64,000 bases of DNA from contig NW_004450266.1 of the NCBI RefSeq assembly GCF_000321225.1, positions 6,594,419 to 6,658,418 of the forward strand, read 5' to 3'. This document shows positions 34,810 through 47,685 of this stretch, one piece after another; within the stretch, counting starts at the first letter, position 1, and every line of letters starts with the position of its first letter. Position numbers and translations under genes: made by a program. The notes beneath the pieces are model-generated. The model worked only from the letters and a program-made list of their open reading frames with translations, was not told the origin of the DNA and did no database searches. This DNA is from Odobenus rosmarus divergens. Its lineage: Eukaryota > Chordata > Mammalia > Carnivora > Odobenidae.

Positions 34810-34990
34810 GCCACGTCCACACATCTTCCTTTCTGCCCTGCCTCACTGTTGTACATACGTCTGTCTTCTCTCCAGATCAGGAGCCCCCCTAATGGCAGGC
34901 TCTAGCTTCTTCTCAACTTGGTTCCCCGGCATCAGGTACCAGACGTAGCACAGCGTGAGCTCTCCACAAATATTTGTTGAAAGAACAGAT
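34810..34990 (+). repeat. L2-type 3' end
   Basis: CCCTAATGGCAGGCTCTAGC and CCACAAATATTTGTTGAAAG end with an A-rich run. Confidence 0.55.
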
Positions 34991-35969
34991 GAATAAAAAA
35001 AAAAAAGCTTCAGGGAAGAAGTGTTACATCAGTTGGGCTCAACTGTGTCTCAGGGCCATATTGTATAAAATTTATTTGGTTAGATATATTCACACAGGGG
35101 CTCGGTCTCCTTTGCGCCTAACCTTCTTAGGAACTCATCTGCAACCCCTGACTGAGAACTCTGTAATTTTAAAGGGTCTCAGCCCGTACACCCTCATGCA
35201 CACCTTCCTTCTCGCTGCTGCTCACATCACGCCCATTCTCCTTCCATGATGTGGAAAGGAGTAGGCAGGTGAGGAAGAAGTGGAAAAGGGCAGGGAAAGA
35301 TATTAGGTTTGGCTATTGGCTAATCATGCCCCCAAAGCATATACATAAGGGAAAACACTGCCCCAGGCTCCTCTCATTAAATGTTAATCCCCATATGAGG
35401 CTGGATGAAGCCTGGGACCTAGAGCAGCTACGTTTTAATTTGTCTGGACTTACTTGACAATCCTGTTCATTAAAATAGGTGGTAGGGAAAGCTGTGGCAT
35501 TCCCCTAAAGGGACAGACTTACATCTATTCTTCTCATAAAATTTCTTCGACTTGGAAAGATGCTCAAAACTGCCACAAGTAGGGACTGGAAGGGGTCCCC
35601 ACCCAAGGATCTGTGTGCCTTCCTGCTGAGCAAGGAGCAAACGCAGGGGAAACAGAGTCTGGGCCCCATGTGACCTCCTGGGAAGTCTTTTAATAAGTTT
35701 GTATTTAGCACTAAAAGGGATAATAGGAAAAACTGTTCTATTTTGCTTAGGGCCTGAGGTTCTTAGAATGCCCTTAAGAAATTTTAAGGGAGGGTTAAAT
35801 AATTTTAGATGATTCCTGCTAGGATTTTCTGTTTTATCACTAGCTCACTGGAGTTAGGGCACAGCTGGGGGAATTTCTCTGAAATCCTGGTACACATTAA
35901 GTCCAAGGCACACTAGATACCATTTGAAGCAGAAACAAGGAGAAACTGTAGAACCCTTGTTGGTGGCAC

Positions 35970-36130
35970 ACAAATATTATCCCATGAAATCCTCACAACA
36001 GCCCTGCAGTGGTATTTTCATTCCTGCATCGGAGTTGAGGGAACAGCTTGAGGAGATTAAGCGACTTGCTCAACGGTACTTAACCAGAGTGAAGGCGACT
36101 ATGATTGATACAGGTCTTTGGTCTGTGACT
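35970..36130 (-). repeat. MIR
   Basis: GAAATCCTCACAACAGCCCT and GAGATTAAGCGACTTGCTCA are reverse MIR core segments. Confidence 0.6.
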
Positions 36131-36294
36131 TGTGTGACCAGGTTGAGGAGCTCAGCTGTAATCTGACATATTCCCACGATTGTTAGTTATGTATTAGATC
36201 ATCACCCCAGCTATAGTACAGGAGCTCTGAAATCAGTCTGAGTCTCCTTCTTCACCCTGATCCAACATTACCGTATTAAGTACTTTTCCTTTTG

Positions 36295-36498
36295 TGTGTC
36301 TGTTTATCTGTCTGTTCATCTCCCATCTGTCTGCCTACCTATCCATCTGTCCGATCCACCCAATTATCTAATCATTTAACCAGCTATCCAGTTACCAGGC
36401 CATCTAACAGCCCGTCTGTCTATCCACCCGTCCATCTGTCTGTCCGTCCGTCCGTCCGTCCATCCACCATCCATCCATCATCCATCCATCCATCCAGC
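36295..36498. repeat. Degenerate CCAT/CTGT tetranucleotide tract
   Basis: About 200 bp of pyrimidine-rich four-base units (CTGT, CCAT, CCGT), purest at CGTCCGTCCGTCCGTCCATC near 36450. Confidence 0.9.
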
Positions 36499-38929
36499 TC
36501 TGTGGCTTGGACAAGTTGCTTCATCCTTCTGTGCCTCAGCTATCTCATCTGCAAAATAGGGTTTGTACACTAACATCTCAGGTTCATCTGTGAGGCTTAA
36601 ATGAACACCATGTAATGTGCCTAGTATCATGCACATCTTTTACAGAGTAAACACTGTATGGCAACTATATCATGTTTATGTGCTGGAAAGAGCCAGGAGA
36701 AGGGAGGGTTTAACAATACTGGGGAAAGCAAGGGGATGATGTGAATAACTGAGGTGCCCCTTAGCAGCTGGGGAGAACCAGATCTGGAGCATAATCTGGG
36801 GACAGCATTTTGCAGGCACCTCATCTTCTGGAGAGGGGTATGTAGGCTGAGACACGTTTAAGGGACAGGCCAGGATAATGGGAAAGCACTTCACCAATGG
36901 CTTCAGTGTTCCCAGTGAGGTAAGAATCTCTGCTGATGGATAGATGTGGACATTGAAAGAGCCCCTTGGGGAATGAGAGCAAGCACGCACAAAGTACAAG
37001 AAGACTTGCAGCTGGAAGGGCCCAGGAAAGGCTAAAGATCATGAACATGAGGTGATTTGGCTTCCAGTGCTCGAAGTGGGCTGTAAGCTGAGAGATGGTG
37101 AGTGGCTGGGACGGTCGTGGGTTTTGCAAGGTGGACGTGGAGAGAGGCACAGAGACAAGGGAAGCTGTGGGTGATGAAGGAGAACAGCTGGAGGTGAAGG
37201 ACCATAGAACCAGGGGAGAATGATGGAGAAGGAGAGAGCTGGCTCTCGGCAGGAAGTGGCCTGCCTCTGGGATCCCCCTCAGATGGGTTTAGGGGTAAGA
37301 GAGAAAACAAGGAGGAAAACTTAGAGGAGTGGTTTTTGTGATGAGATTGTGAGAGGACACTTCAGAGATGCTCTAGTCATTCTGCAGACAGGAAAATAAG
37401 GGTCGAGAGAGAAGAAGTGCCTGTCCTTTGCCCCATAGGACATGTGTGTCAGTATTTGAGCAAGAACTTGATGGCTGCCTTAGGAATGGTCACAGAAGGG
37501 GCCAGCTAGACAAATGGCTGAAGCAGGGGCCATACGACACTCTGTGGCCCCTCCTCTGTGCCTCTCTACAAGCTGTTTCCATGGTCTGGGTTCCCCTATT
37601 ACCTCAATCTTCCCACGTTCAACTGCACATTGGCTTTGAGTTCTGGCTCCTCCTCTTTGAAGTCTCCTTCTAGTGCCCCAGCTGGAAAGTTTCACCTCCT
37701 GCCTTCTCAAAGCACTTGATGTGAACCTTTATCAGGGCAAATAGTCTCCCCGTGTTGCCTCCCCAGCCCTGCCATTGCCAGCCTGAACTCTACATTCCCT
37801 GGTGAGTCTTACACAGGAAATGTATCTTCTGACTACATCCATGTAACTATTCAAGGTTCTACCATTTTGCACAGAACAGAGGCTTGAATTCACAGACGCT
37901 GCTATAAGAGCTTGGTCTGCTACTTCCCAGCTACACAGCACACCCCTGAGCCTTAGCTTTGTCATTTATACAATGGCGGTAAGGATTCCTATCTGCCAGA
38001 ACCCTAAACTTGATTTGAAAATATACTGAGCACCTACTATGTGCCAGCTACTCCTAGAGGCTAGGGTTTCAGAAATGACATTAAATTATTCCCATCCTCA
38101 AGGAACTCAAGTCTACCCACATGTGTAAAGGAGCACACAGTAGGATACTTACAAGTTACCTTCCTCTCCCATGGATAGATATCCCTATATCTCTATATCA
38201 ATATAGGTTTCAACATAGCACCCTTCTCCCTCCTTCTCTCACTAAATTGGGCGGATGGTTTTTAGTCTCAGTGCAGGTTTCAGGAAGAAGCCAGAAGGAG
38301 AGGAAGGTACAGGAAAGGAGCCTTCAACTTCCTTATGGTAATTGGTTTCCTTTTGACACTGAGGCCAAACCCAAGCCACTCTCGGGTGCTTTCCAACTTC
38401 CATCCCTCTCACCAGAGGGTCAGCGCTGCTCCCAGCCCTGCTCTGTCCCACAGATCCAGTTGGCAGAAAGCTAATGAGCCTTGGAAACCACATGGCCTTT
38501 CACCTCACTCGAGGAGCTTGGAGTGCTTTCAAACCAAGCAGAAAAGTGGATTCCAGGATGTTGGTGCATAGCAGTCTCCACACTTACTCCCCTAGGACCA
38601 GAATTTCGAGCTTTAGGAAGCACCTATCACAGGAAGCAGTAAGCCACTGCTATTCATCTTAATTGGAGGCTATCTGGCTTCCTGATTAGAGGAGTTCAAA
38701 CTTAGCTTGGAGGAGGCCTCCCAATAGGGTCTGACTTTGCAGAAGGATAAAAGGGAGGAAAGGGCTGGTGAGCACAGAAGCCACATAACATGCCCAGGAT
38801 GTGGATTTCTGGCCAGGGCTGGAACACTACCCAAACCTCACTGAAAGGGCCCAAATGGGTGAGCTGAAGAGATAGCGATGTTCAGTCCTCTTCCCAAAGA
38901 CTCTGATATCCTTCTGTGAAAGGCCCATC

Positions 38930-39420
38930 TCTCCACCCAGTCACGTGCTCACCTATCTAAACTGGCTCCTGGACACTTCCACCTAGATGTCTCCCCGGCA
39001 CCTCCAACTACATGCTAATATTAGAGTAAGCTTTCCAAAACTGAACCTCACCATATCACACCTCTGCCTAAAATTTTTCAGTGGTTCCCACTGACAGATC
39101 AAACCTAAACTCTTTCAAGGCCATACGTGACTGAATGCCTGCTAACTTCCCTCACCTCTTCTCCCTCTCTCTAGTGCCACAAATATCCTAAGCAAAGCCA
39201 CTCCAAACTACCGGTCTTTCCTGGAAAATGCCATGTTCTGTTCCATCTTTGTAACAGATTGCAAATCTTTGACTTCTACAACTGGCTGCTGCAAGGTGCT
39301 TGTCTCTTCCTTCTCTCTCTGCCAACTCAAACCCAACCTATATCACCCACCTTAAATCCCGCTTCCTCTGGGAAGACCCCCTGATCATCCTGGCTGAAAG
39401 CAATCACTCTTTTCCTTGAG
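38930..39420 (+). repeat. L2 fragment
   Basis: CCATATCACACCTCTGCCTA, CAGTGGTTCCCACTGACAGA and TCTGGGAAGACCCCCTGATC follow the L2 order over nearly 500 bp. Confidence 0.65.
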
Positions 39421-40369
39421 TCCCTGTAGTATCACCAGGTACCTCATGGTCAAGATCCAGTTTACGTGGCTCTTTGCAGTGGTATCCAATGAAGCGAAAC
39501 CTTATGAACCTCATGCTTGATTCATCAACAGTATCAGCATGAACTTTGGAAATGGCCAATGGCAGAGTTATGCCAGGGATAAACATGGGCTCTGAGCCCA
39601 GAGAAAGATGGATTTGAATCCTTGTTTTCCCAGAGTGTCTCTGGGCAAATCCTTCAAGCTCTCTGAACTCTGGATCCCTGGGAGCAACACCATCTCCGGT
39701 GTCAGAGGCTTATGTATTTGTTGTCTGAATGAATCATGAAGCACGTACATGAGGAGCTCTGTAAATGTAAATAAAATTTCCATTCAAAGAACAGTTGTTA
39801 TTTTAAAATTACAAGTTATATATCAGCAGTTTGATTCAGGAAGACAACCGGAGATTGTGTACAAGTCATCAGCTTGGGCATCCAAACAGAAACCTGATTC
39901 TGAAGCCCAATTTCAGGAGGGCTTCTATTTACATACTGAGGAGCTCCAATCTGATCAAAAATGTTCTAGGGCTGTCAGGGGACATTCTCCCAAATTACAA
40001 AGCTGCCACCTCTTGGTTTATCAACCTTTAACTCTGGCACTATTTAGTACTACGCCTGTTTGGGCCCAGTTTCCCAGTCTTTGATTAAATGTTAGGAGCT
40101 GACCATCTCATTGTGTCTCAACCTGCACGTCACATCCCAGACAACTGGTGGGCTCTTCTCTGTCTCCTTCCAACACCTCCCCTTCTTTCTCTGCCTCAGC
40201 GTCAATCTCTTTGGTATTTATTATTCTGAACTTTGATTTCGGGCTATCACTTGCCATTGGGAAGGGGTACAGGAAATGTCAAGTCTCAATGGATATTATT
40301 CCTCAGCTGAAATTCCAACCTCGGGTTTTTTCTTCTGTAACATACCTATACAGAAATAGCCCGGCCTGA

Positions 40370-40720
40370 TCATTTCCTTTTGATGTTTAATTGGATGTCA
40401 GTGCTGTGCTTTCTGGGCTGAGAAGCTAATGCTTCTCAGAGAGGGAACAATTCTGGCTACACACATGAGACTTGTAGCAGGGAGAATGCTCACGCTGGAT
40501 TTAATTTTCTCTCCCATCCATGAACGTAAGACAATTTCTCTGGCATTAAAGCATCTCACTCAGTCTTTCTGTCATTAATAAGAATTAAATTCTGTTCCCT
40601 CAAATTTAAATGTAATTATATTTGCCTCGTAAATAAAATTGAATTACCATTTTTAAAATTTAGCACTAATGCAAATGCTATGTTTAGAGCTTTGATTTTT
40701 TTTTTTAACCCTGTTACTAC
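40370..40720. other. Candidate conserved non-coding element
   Basis: About 350 bp of unique AT-rich sequence inside the 18-kb intron, with TTTAATTGGATG, GTCATTAATAAGAATTAAAT and AATTTAAATGTAATTATA. No MIR, L2, SINE or LTR pattern is seen. Candidate developmental enhancer. Confidence 0.38.
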
Positions 40721-41069
40721 TTTCAGTTTATTCTTATTTTTTTTAAACACTGGGCTTATTTTGTTGTCAATTGTGACTTAATTTGATAACAGATATTTTC
40801 CGCTCCCTACCTATCCAGTCATATTTGTTGTGAACTATGCTTTAGGATTTGCGTTTCTTTTTGGAAGGGGAGGAGAGGAATAGAGAGGAAATCAGCAGCT
40901 CAGAGGATCTGGGTTTGAATTTTGAAGGTCCCCCCTCGGCGAAGGTGGAACCTAGTCCAGGTTAGGCTGAGAGAGCTAAAGAAGGTGCCCTGACATGAAG
41001 TCTCACAGGGAAACCTTCAGTGCACATTGAACAATTTTTTTAATCCAAGATTTTCAGCCAGGCATTCAG

Positions 41070-41500
41070 TGGACACCATGGCTTGGACCCTGCCTACCTT
41101 TCTGGTCTTCCTTCTTCTACCCGCCCCCACGGCTGCTACTCTCCAATCAGAGGCAGGATGTTCCAGATGATGCTCCTGCACACCTGGGTACTTTGCACAC
41201 ACTGTTCCCTCTGCCTGGACTCCCCCCACCGCCAGGCGCCCTCTAACGGTCCGGCTTCCAAGTCTCCTCCCTGGGGAAGACTGTCTCAGCTTCCGCTCTC
41301 ACCTTTCTTCCAGCTGAGCTCACCGCTCCTGCCCTTGTGCTCCCAAACCCCACATACACACATCAGTCAGAGCTCTTATCACACCACCTAACTAGGTGTC
41401 ACCTCCTGAGTGGGCTGAAGCTCTCTGATCCTCGGTGCCCAGAATAGCACCCAGCATGCAGGGAGTTCCAGGAAGGGTCGCGAGTGAATGAGGTGGATGT
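41070..41500 (+). repeat. L2 3' fragment, well preserved
   Basis: ACCCTGCCTACCTTTCTGGT, TGTTCCCTCTGCCTGGACTC and GTGTCACCTCCTGAGTGGGC follow the L2 order. Confidence 0.75.
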
Positions 41501-42885
41501 CTGTTACTGTCAGGGGTAGGGGCAGGGGCAGGTCTGGAGCTGTTCTGGGATGCTCTCTGTGTGAGGCTGTGCCCCTCTCTGGAATTGAGCTCAGAAAGCT
41601 CGTTATCTGGCAGGAAGCTGATGCTAATGCTGTTTGGCCCTTGTGCTGTTGTTTGGGGATAAATATATCAGCACATTAATAACTTCATCTAGACTCAATG
41701 ACCAGAGATGGGCTGGGGGGAGTGGGTGGCAGAGGGTCAGAAACCACAAGGAAGCTGAGTCGCTGAGAGAGAAAGCAAGTTGTTCAAGGTTACACAGACT
41801 CAAGTCCAGGTCTGGCTCCAAGCCCTCACTGTATAAATTGTTCTCAGACTTAAATTTGCAAGAGTCTAAGGGCTGTTTGGCTAAGTTAGATTTAATCACA
41901 CATTCTAAAAATATATACTTTATTTATTGAGTGCTTGTTGAATGCCAGCACCATGCCAGGCATTTTATACATATGTAGTAAAGCTAATTTGAAAAGCAAC
42001 CCTGCAAAGCAGGTAGCATTAGCCATATTCTTTGGATAAGCTCAGTCTTAACAATCTAGCTTGGTCCCAGTCCAAATCCCATGCGGTTCTTCCCGACTGC
42101 ACATGCTACCTCTGAACCCAGCCTCTAAATCTCCACCTGTTATTCCATGAAACTCAACTGCAATGAAATGATAAGAATCATAAACCACCAGCACAGGCAT
42201 TTTACAGGCAGAATCTCTGTCATGTACTGCTTCTGTGAGCCAGCAACCCAAAGGAATGCAATGTCGCAAGAGGACCCTTACACATATAAGTTATTTATGG
42301 AAGAAGACAAGACTGGAGCGAGCTCACAGAGCAGTGGAAATGAGGAGTGAATTTATGAGGCTGAGGACCGAGGCTACTGGGCAGGGGTGGAGGGGGAGGA
42401 AGACCTGAAGGAGAGCCAGCAGAGGGGCAAACGATGGGTCTAAGGGACCACATGTGAAATGGTGTCCTGGAAAACATCAATGAGCCTGAAATCTTCTTAA
42501 GGAGTCATTAGGCTCTGAAAGAAAGGTAAACTTTTCTACTTGTAAGGACCATCTTGGAGAGGTTAAATTCCTTCCCTTTTCTAAGGCAGCCAAGAGAATG
42601 AAAATCCAACTTGGGGTTGGTAGGGACAGTCACTTGGCTCAGCAGCGCTGGTGGGTGCACCCACTTTATGCATAAGCAGATGAGGCATCCAGCCCACCAG
42701 GGCTGCTCCTCAGGGAAGACTTGAAGGAGGTGAAATGATGCCAGCTCTCCTCCAGGAGGGGTTCTGGCTGGCTGGCAAGGCACACGAAACTGACATGAGC
42801 TAGGTCTGGAAACTGACAAGAGAAGGAGCCCAGGGATTTTGGTTTTAGCTCTGCAGGGTGTGTGCCCCTGCATGCGTGTGAGCAT

Positions 42886-42919
42886 GTGCATGCGTGTGTG
42901 TGTGTGTGTGTGTGTGTGC
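42886..42919. repeat. (GT)n microsatellite
   Basis: Interrupted, then pure GT units (GCATGCGTGTGTGTGTGTGT). Confidence 0.93.
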
Positions 42920-43189
42920 AAGGATGTGGGGGTGCACAGGGGTGGGGAGGAGGGGCCTTAGAGAACAGATTAGACTGGTAATGTGCTGGGTTCTTCCTGG
43001 GCAGAGCCTCTAGCTTCTTCTTTGATGTGTCGCTGGGTAAGTCATTTATTGAGTAATCGCTGAGAACCTAACCCATATCAGGCCCTGCGCTAGGGATACT
43101 GGTAGACCCTGACCACATAGAGTTCACAGCTTGGCAAGAGAAAGGCAAGATTACAATATATTGCTCAGTATACCACAGAGCTTGGGAGA

Positions 43190-43410
43190 GGCCTTGGAGC
43201 CATATCTGGTTTGAATTGGACTCTGCCACTTACCGATGAGGGGATGCCGGCAAGGAATTTCACTTTTCTGAGCTTCAGCTTCCTTATCTAGAAAATGGAA
43301 CTGGTAATACTTTCTTTACAGTTTTCATATGAACCTTAACTAAGATAATGGTTGTAATGCACTTAGTTCAGTAGTTGGTACACGGTAAGCACTAAGAAAT
43401 GGGTGGCTCT
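43190..43410 (+). repeat. MIR
   Basis: GAATTGGACTCTGCCACTTA, AGCTTCAGCTTCCTTATCTA and CACGGTAAGCACTAAGAAAT follow the forward MIR order. Confidence 0.65.
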
Positions 43411-44169
43411 TTAAGTAACGCTCCATCCTTGTAAGGAAACCTCTTTGGATGGAAAGGGGGCTTGAGGCAAGAGCTGAGGACTTGGAAACAGAGCTCCTAG
43501 ATTTAATTCACACTCTGCCACCGCTTAGCTGAGTTACTTTGGACAAGTCATTTCCTGTCTCCAGCTCTTTACCATCGGTAACACTAGCAGTCACCACCAC
43601 CATCATCACTACTATCATCCCCCCAAGACTGGAAAAGCCAAGTCCCACTGGGTCCAGAGTTGAGGACACCAGTGTGTGGGGGGTGGGGCCTATAACCCAC
43701 ACTCTTCCAGGCCATAGGCATTTGTCCCAACGGTTATCTTACACTGTTTGTCAGGAAGGAATATCCCATGAAGGAGGCTAGATTTCAGGAGGAATTTCTG
43801 AGCTGAGATGGAAGCCAAGCTGCTGGGAAGTTGGGGGTCTGAGTAAATCCTTTCATAAAATCTGACTTCACTGTTTCCACAAGTGTAACCACAGTGCTGA
43901 GGAACTCGTCAGCTCACATTTCATGACAGGCCGGTCGCTGAGTACAGGGCATGTTGATTTCAGCTGCTTTCACTAAATCCTGTTCCCCGGGCCAAAGAGT
44001 GAGACATCTCTTCATCTCGGAAGAGGTGGTCCTCCTTCCTATGAGGGCCCAGTGGTGATTTCTGCCAACCCCACAAGCCACAGTCGGTGCCGATGGTGTG
44101 AGGAGCACTTCGGGTGAGCTGCAGCTGCCTCTCACGGGGGCCCAAGTCGTGCCAGACGTGGCGTCAACC

Positions 44170-44340
44170 ATTTTACCTCCATCTTCTCACTGAATCCTTA
44201 CCACAATCCCATAGGTGATTTTACCATGAAGGAAACTGAGGTGGCAGGGGTGGGGAAGTTAAGCAACTTGCCAAAGCCATTCTACTAGCAGGGGGTAGAT
44301 TTTCTGAGGCGAAGTCCAGTGCCTGTCCCACCACCTTGTA
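44170..44340 (-). repeat. MIR
   Basis: AATCCTTACCACAATCCCAT, GAAGGAAACTGAGG and AGTTAAGCAACTTGCCAAAG mark a reverse MIR. Confidence 0.65.
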
Positions 44341-44504
44341 GCTAACCCCCTGGACATAGAGACGGCCCCCCAGCTTCAGCGGCATCCAGTCAGTAAGGCA
44401 GTTCTTGCTTAGCTTTGTGGCAAAAACTCGATAGCTTTCAAACAGCTTCCACTGGCTGACGTGCCCTCGGAAGGGCGGTAGGAGAGAGACGCGAAGTGCT
44501 CACT

Positions 44505-44690
44505 CTAGCCAGGCACTATTCGATGTGCATACATACGTTCTAGAATTTGACGGTCACATGAGCTTTGAGGGAGACATCATTATCTCCAGTTTTCAGATCA
44601 GGAAACTGAATTCCAGAAAAGCCAGTACCTTGCCAAGGTCACACAGTTAGCACGTGGCAGTGGCGGGACCGAGGCCAGCAGGTACCGCGG
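44505..44690 (-). repeat. MIR
   Basis: TTTTCAGATCAGGAAACTGA and CCAAGGTCACACAGTTAGCA mark a reverse MIR, directly beside the previous one. Confidence 0.7.
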
Positions 44691-45009
44691 ATACAGGGCG
44701 GGGGGCAAGAGAGAACCACCTTCCAAGTGCCTTCGCTCACCTCCCGCCTGGCTTCTGGGGGGTAGGGACAGCTGAGGAGAAACAGTGGCCCGTGGAGAGG
44801 CGACACGGAGTGCTGGGCCGCAGGCGAGGCCCAGGGGCCCCAGGCTGAACATTGGCTGCCAGCCTCCTTGGGCAAGCCTGGCAACCCCCTGAGCCTCGAG
44901 GTGATGTCCTACCTGGTCACCCTGCCCACGGGGTTGTCACTGTGGGGGTGTGTGTGCGTGTGTGAAGTATCTCTGTAGGCCGGGAAGCACTCGACAAACA
45001 CAAATTGCT

Positions 45010-45200
45010 ATTACTATTGCCAGGGGAGACAGTAATTTTGAAGCCATCTTTGAAATTCCTGGCCGGGTTGGCAGTCATGACACTGTTTTTGTCAGCTGTA
45101 GCTTGGAGATTTAAAAACTATAATCTACATTTCTGAAAAGGCATATTTCATCTTGCCTCTATCAAATGTCTTCATTAATATCAGGGGCTCTCATCAGTGG
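45010..45200. other. Candidate conserved non-coding element
   Basis: Unique block between two MIRs with TTTTGTCAGCTGTAGCTTGG (an E-box CAGCTG) and TCTTCATTAATATCAG. Confidence 0.3.
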
Positions 45201-45214
45201 CTGTTTTAGTCATA

Positions 45215-45430
45215 ATCATAACAGCAGCTAACATTTACTGAGCCCATATCACAAGCTGAGTAGCATGCTAAGTGCTTCTTTAATATCATCTTAAATAATT
45301 CACCACATGATAATTTTCCAAATAATAACCCTAGAAGGTAGGGACTGTCACCACCTCCATTTTACAGCTCAGAGAGGGGAAGGAACTTGCCCAGAGTTAT
45401 AACTAGGGCCAGGGTTTGAACCAAGGTTTG
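45215..45430 (-). repeat. MIR
   Basis: CTAACATTTACTGAGCCCAT, CTCCATTTTACAGCTCAGAG and GGAACTTGCCCAGAGTTATA mark a reverse MIR. Confidence 0.7.
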
Positions 45431-46234
45431 TTGAGCTCAGGGACACTTCTCATCACTTGGAACTCCTCTGCCTTTGCACACGAGGCCATACACACGTTTG
45501 ACACCAGTTATGGGGAGTGGTGTATGAGGAAGGGAGGAAGACGAGCTCTCACAGTTCTATTCAAAGTCCCTTCCATTGGGTCTGCCATGTCCTTTTACAG
45601 GACAAATGAAAGAATACTTAGTGATCTCACCCAAAGTTATACCTGCCTCCGTGAAAGGCTGTACAGTTTCATCCGGGATTAACAATGCACAGACAGTTAT
45701 ATGCCTATCATAAATTAGCTTTGTGGCCACATAACAAACAATACAACCCAGTGTAGCTTCAAGGGGACCATTTTTTATATTGCTATAAATGGAGCTATAT
45801 AAAAAGAATTATTCCTAAGATCCTGCGCATCTGTGTTTGCAATCACGTCTTAATGCGAGCTTTGCAAACAAGGATACAAGTCCAATTTAGACTGCATGTT
45901 GAACATCAATTCTCCATTTAATGGGGCAAGGTAGTTCAGAGTATTCCAAAGGCACAAATGCTGCATGGATCTCATCTTTGCCAAAGGCCTCAGCCATCTT
46001 TCCTGATCACAAAAAGGACTGTTAACATGCAACATAATGAGTTCATTTGAGCTGCACTCTGTTTACAGTGTGGCGTGGTAAAGAAAGTGATTTAAGTAAA
46101 AAAAACAAAAAACAAAACCATAGTGGGGGATGCTGCCACTTTTTAGCTGTGTGTCCTTGGGTGGGATTACTTAAAAATTTTCTGTGCCTTAGCTTCTTTA
46201 CCATGATTTCTCTTCATTTGTTTGTTTGCTGTCT

Positions 46235-46345
46235 CCCTCAGTGGAAGCTCAACAAAGATCAGGACTTTCTTATCTCTTTGTAACTCTGATTAGAAGAGTG
46301 TCTAGTACATAGTAGGTATTCAAAAGTATTCATTGATTGGAGTAT
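46235..46345 (+). repeat. L2-type 3' end
   Basis: GTGTCTAGTACATAGTAGGT and AAAGTATTCATTGATTGG match the typical L2 end. Confidence 0.55.
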
Positions 46346-46902
46346 TATGTAAATCAGTGAAACAGGGGTGATGATACCTTTGCCGCAGGGCTTTCATGTG
46401 GATTTAAACAGTGGACTCTGTTGAAATGACGTCTGAGAAGTGAACACACCCACCATATCCCAGTACTGTGCTAGGTGATTCACACCTGTTTTCATTCAGC
46501 CCTCCTCTGGAGAGGGTCTACAAATCGTAAAGCACTTATGAACAGAAGGGTGCCAATGTAATGATCCTTTGAATGTTATATATATAAACCCTCTATATAT
46601 GAACTGAACACTACAGTGAAGAACACATTCAGTCATGTGTCCTTTCAGGTGCTTATTACCCATTCATCAGTATTTCTCAAGCAGCTGCCGTGGGCCAGGC
46701 CTGTGTTGAGTCCTGGGCATGGAGGGTGAACAGACACGTTTGCTGTCTTCATGGAACTTACTGGCTAGCAGAGAATCTGGCCAGAATGGCTGGTGGGGAT
46801 CAGGTCACAGAGAACCCTAAATAATACACTGAGTTCAGACTTTATTCTGATGAACGAGTGAAACCAAAGTGTTTGAGAGCTGGGACCCAAGTCCCCCGCG
46901 TT

Positions 46903-47084
46903 GTTTTAGAGAGGTGGCGGGAGGAAGGGTGGGGCAGAGGGAGCAACAGAATCCCAAGCAGCCCAAGCAGGCTCCCTGCTGAGTGTAGAGCCCGACCTGG
47001 GGCTCGATCTCACAACACTGAGATCACGAGCTGAGCTGAAATCGACAGTCAGACGCTTAACGGACTGAGCCACCCAGGCACCCC
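46903..47084 (-). repeat. Older carnivore SINE
   Basis: Diverged copy with the tRNA-like head (GAGCCACCCAGGCACCCC) at the high end and a worn purine-rich segment at the low end. The flanks GGGACCCAAGTCC and TGGACCTGAGTCC look like a decayed target-site duplication. Confidence 0.85.
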
Positions 47085-47345
47085 TGGACCTGAGTCCTTT
47101 AAAGCCTCATCCCTGCAAGTCTCACCTAGGCACACTGTTCCCTATGGCCTTTCCTCCAGGATGACCACCGTAACATGGGAGATGACATTTCAATCTACTA
47201 TTCTAATTCACATGGTTACAGGGCAATGTTTTCACTCTCAAGGCACCACTATGGAAGAAATGATGTGAAGATTAATTTCTGAATCCTCTGCTGATCTAAA
47301 AGTACAGGTGCTGAAGGATGGTGTTCAGGGGAAGAGGAAAAGTAA

Positions 47346-47376
47346 CACCCCCCCTGCCCCCCTCCCCCCCCCCAGC
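47346..47376. repeat. C-rich tract
   Basis: Runs of six to ten C broken by single T or G, about 110 bp past the EGF4+5 donor; G-rich on the transcript strand. Confidence 0.85.
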
Positions 47377-47484
47377 TAAATGACCGGGAACAGGGTCAGA
47401 TCACTGATGGGGAATGAATGGTGAACATGTAATGGTGGAAAGCTCCTCCCTCCGGCCACGCGGTGCCCTTCTCCCCACACTTAC

Positions 47485-47685
47485 CGATAGAACAGTCGTG
47501 TCCTGTCCAGCTTGGGTCACAGCTGCAAAGGCCGGTGTCTGGGAGGAAGGTTCCGTGGCCCGAACACTGGTCCAAGCACGTGGCCCTGGGCGTCTCACAG
47601 TTGGTGCCTCCCCATCCCACGGAGCAGTGGCACTCGCCTCTCACACACACACCCCGGCCTGAACACGTGGGGTCCATGCAGTCCA
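47485..47685 (-). CDS. TENM4: TENM4 exon encoding EGF-like repeats 4 and 5
   Basis: The 201-nt exon has the acceptor TGTCACAG and the donor GTAAGTGT, the latter close to the ideal consensus. It encodes 67 residues. EGF4 (DCMDPTC, GVC, GECHC, TNC) has six cysteines. EGF5 (TCLDQC, GTF, GLCSC, HDC) has five: phenylalanine replaces the third cysteine, leaving a free thiol. This is the second of the two unpaired-cysteine repeats used for covalent dimerisation of teneurins. The exon is phase 1 on both sides. The intron that follows it in transcription is the longest in the window (about 18 kb). A C-rich tract lies at 47346-47376, just past the donor side. Confidence 0.95.

Larger units (their letters stand above)
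29453..47484 (-). other. TENM4: 18-kb intron between the EGF4+5 and EGF6+7 exons
   Basis: This intron is packed with MIR and L2 fossils, one old SINE (46903-47084), a long degenerate CCAT/CTGT tract (36295-36498), (TTTG)n at 33520-33548, (GT)n at 42886-42919, and unique AT-rich blocks at 40370-40720, 45010-45200 and 45690-46040. No coding potential is recognised. Confidence 0.7.

Noticed and set aside
36295..36498. Tetranucleotide tract as a possible CRISPR-like or designed repeat array
   Set aside because: Units are four bases without unique spacers; it is an ordinary microsatellite in a vertebrate genome.
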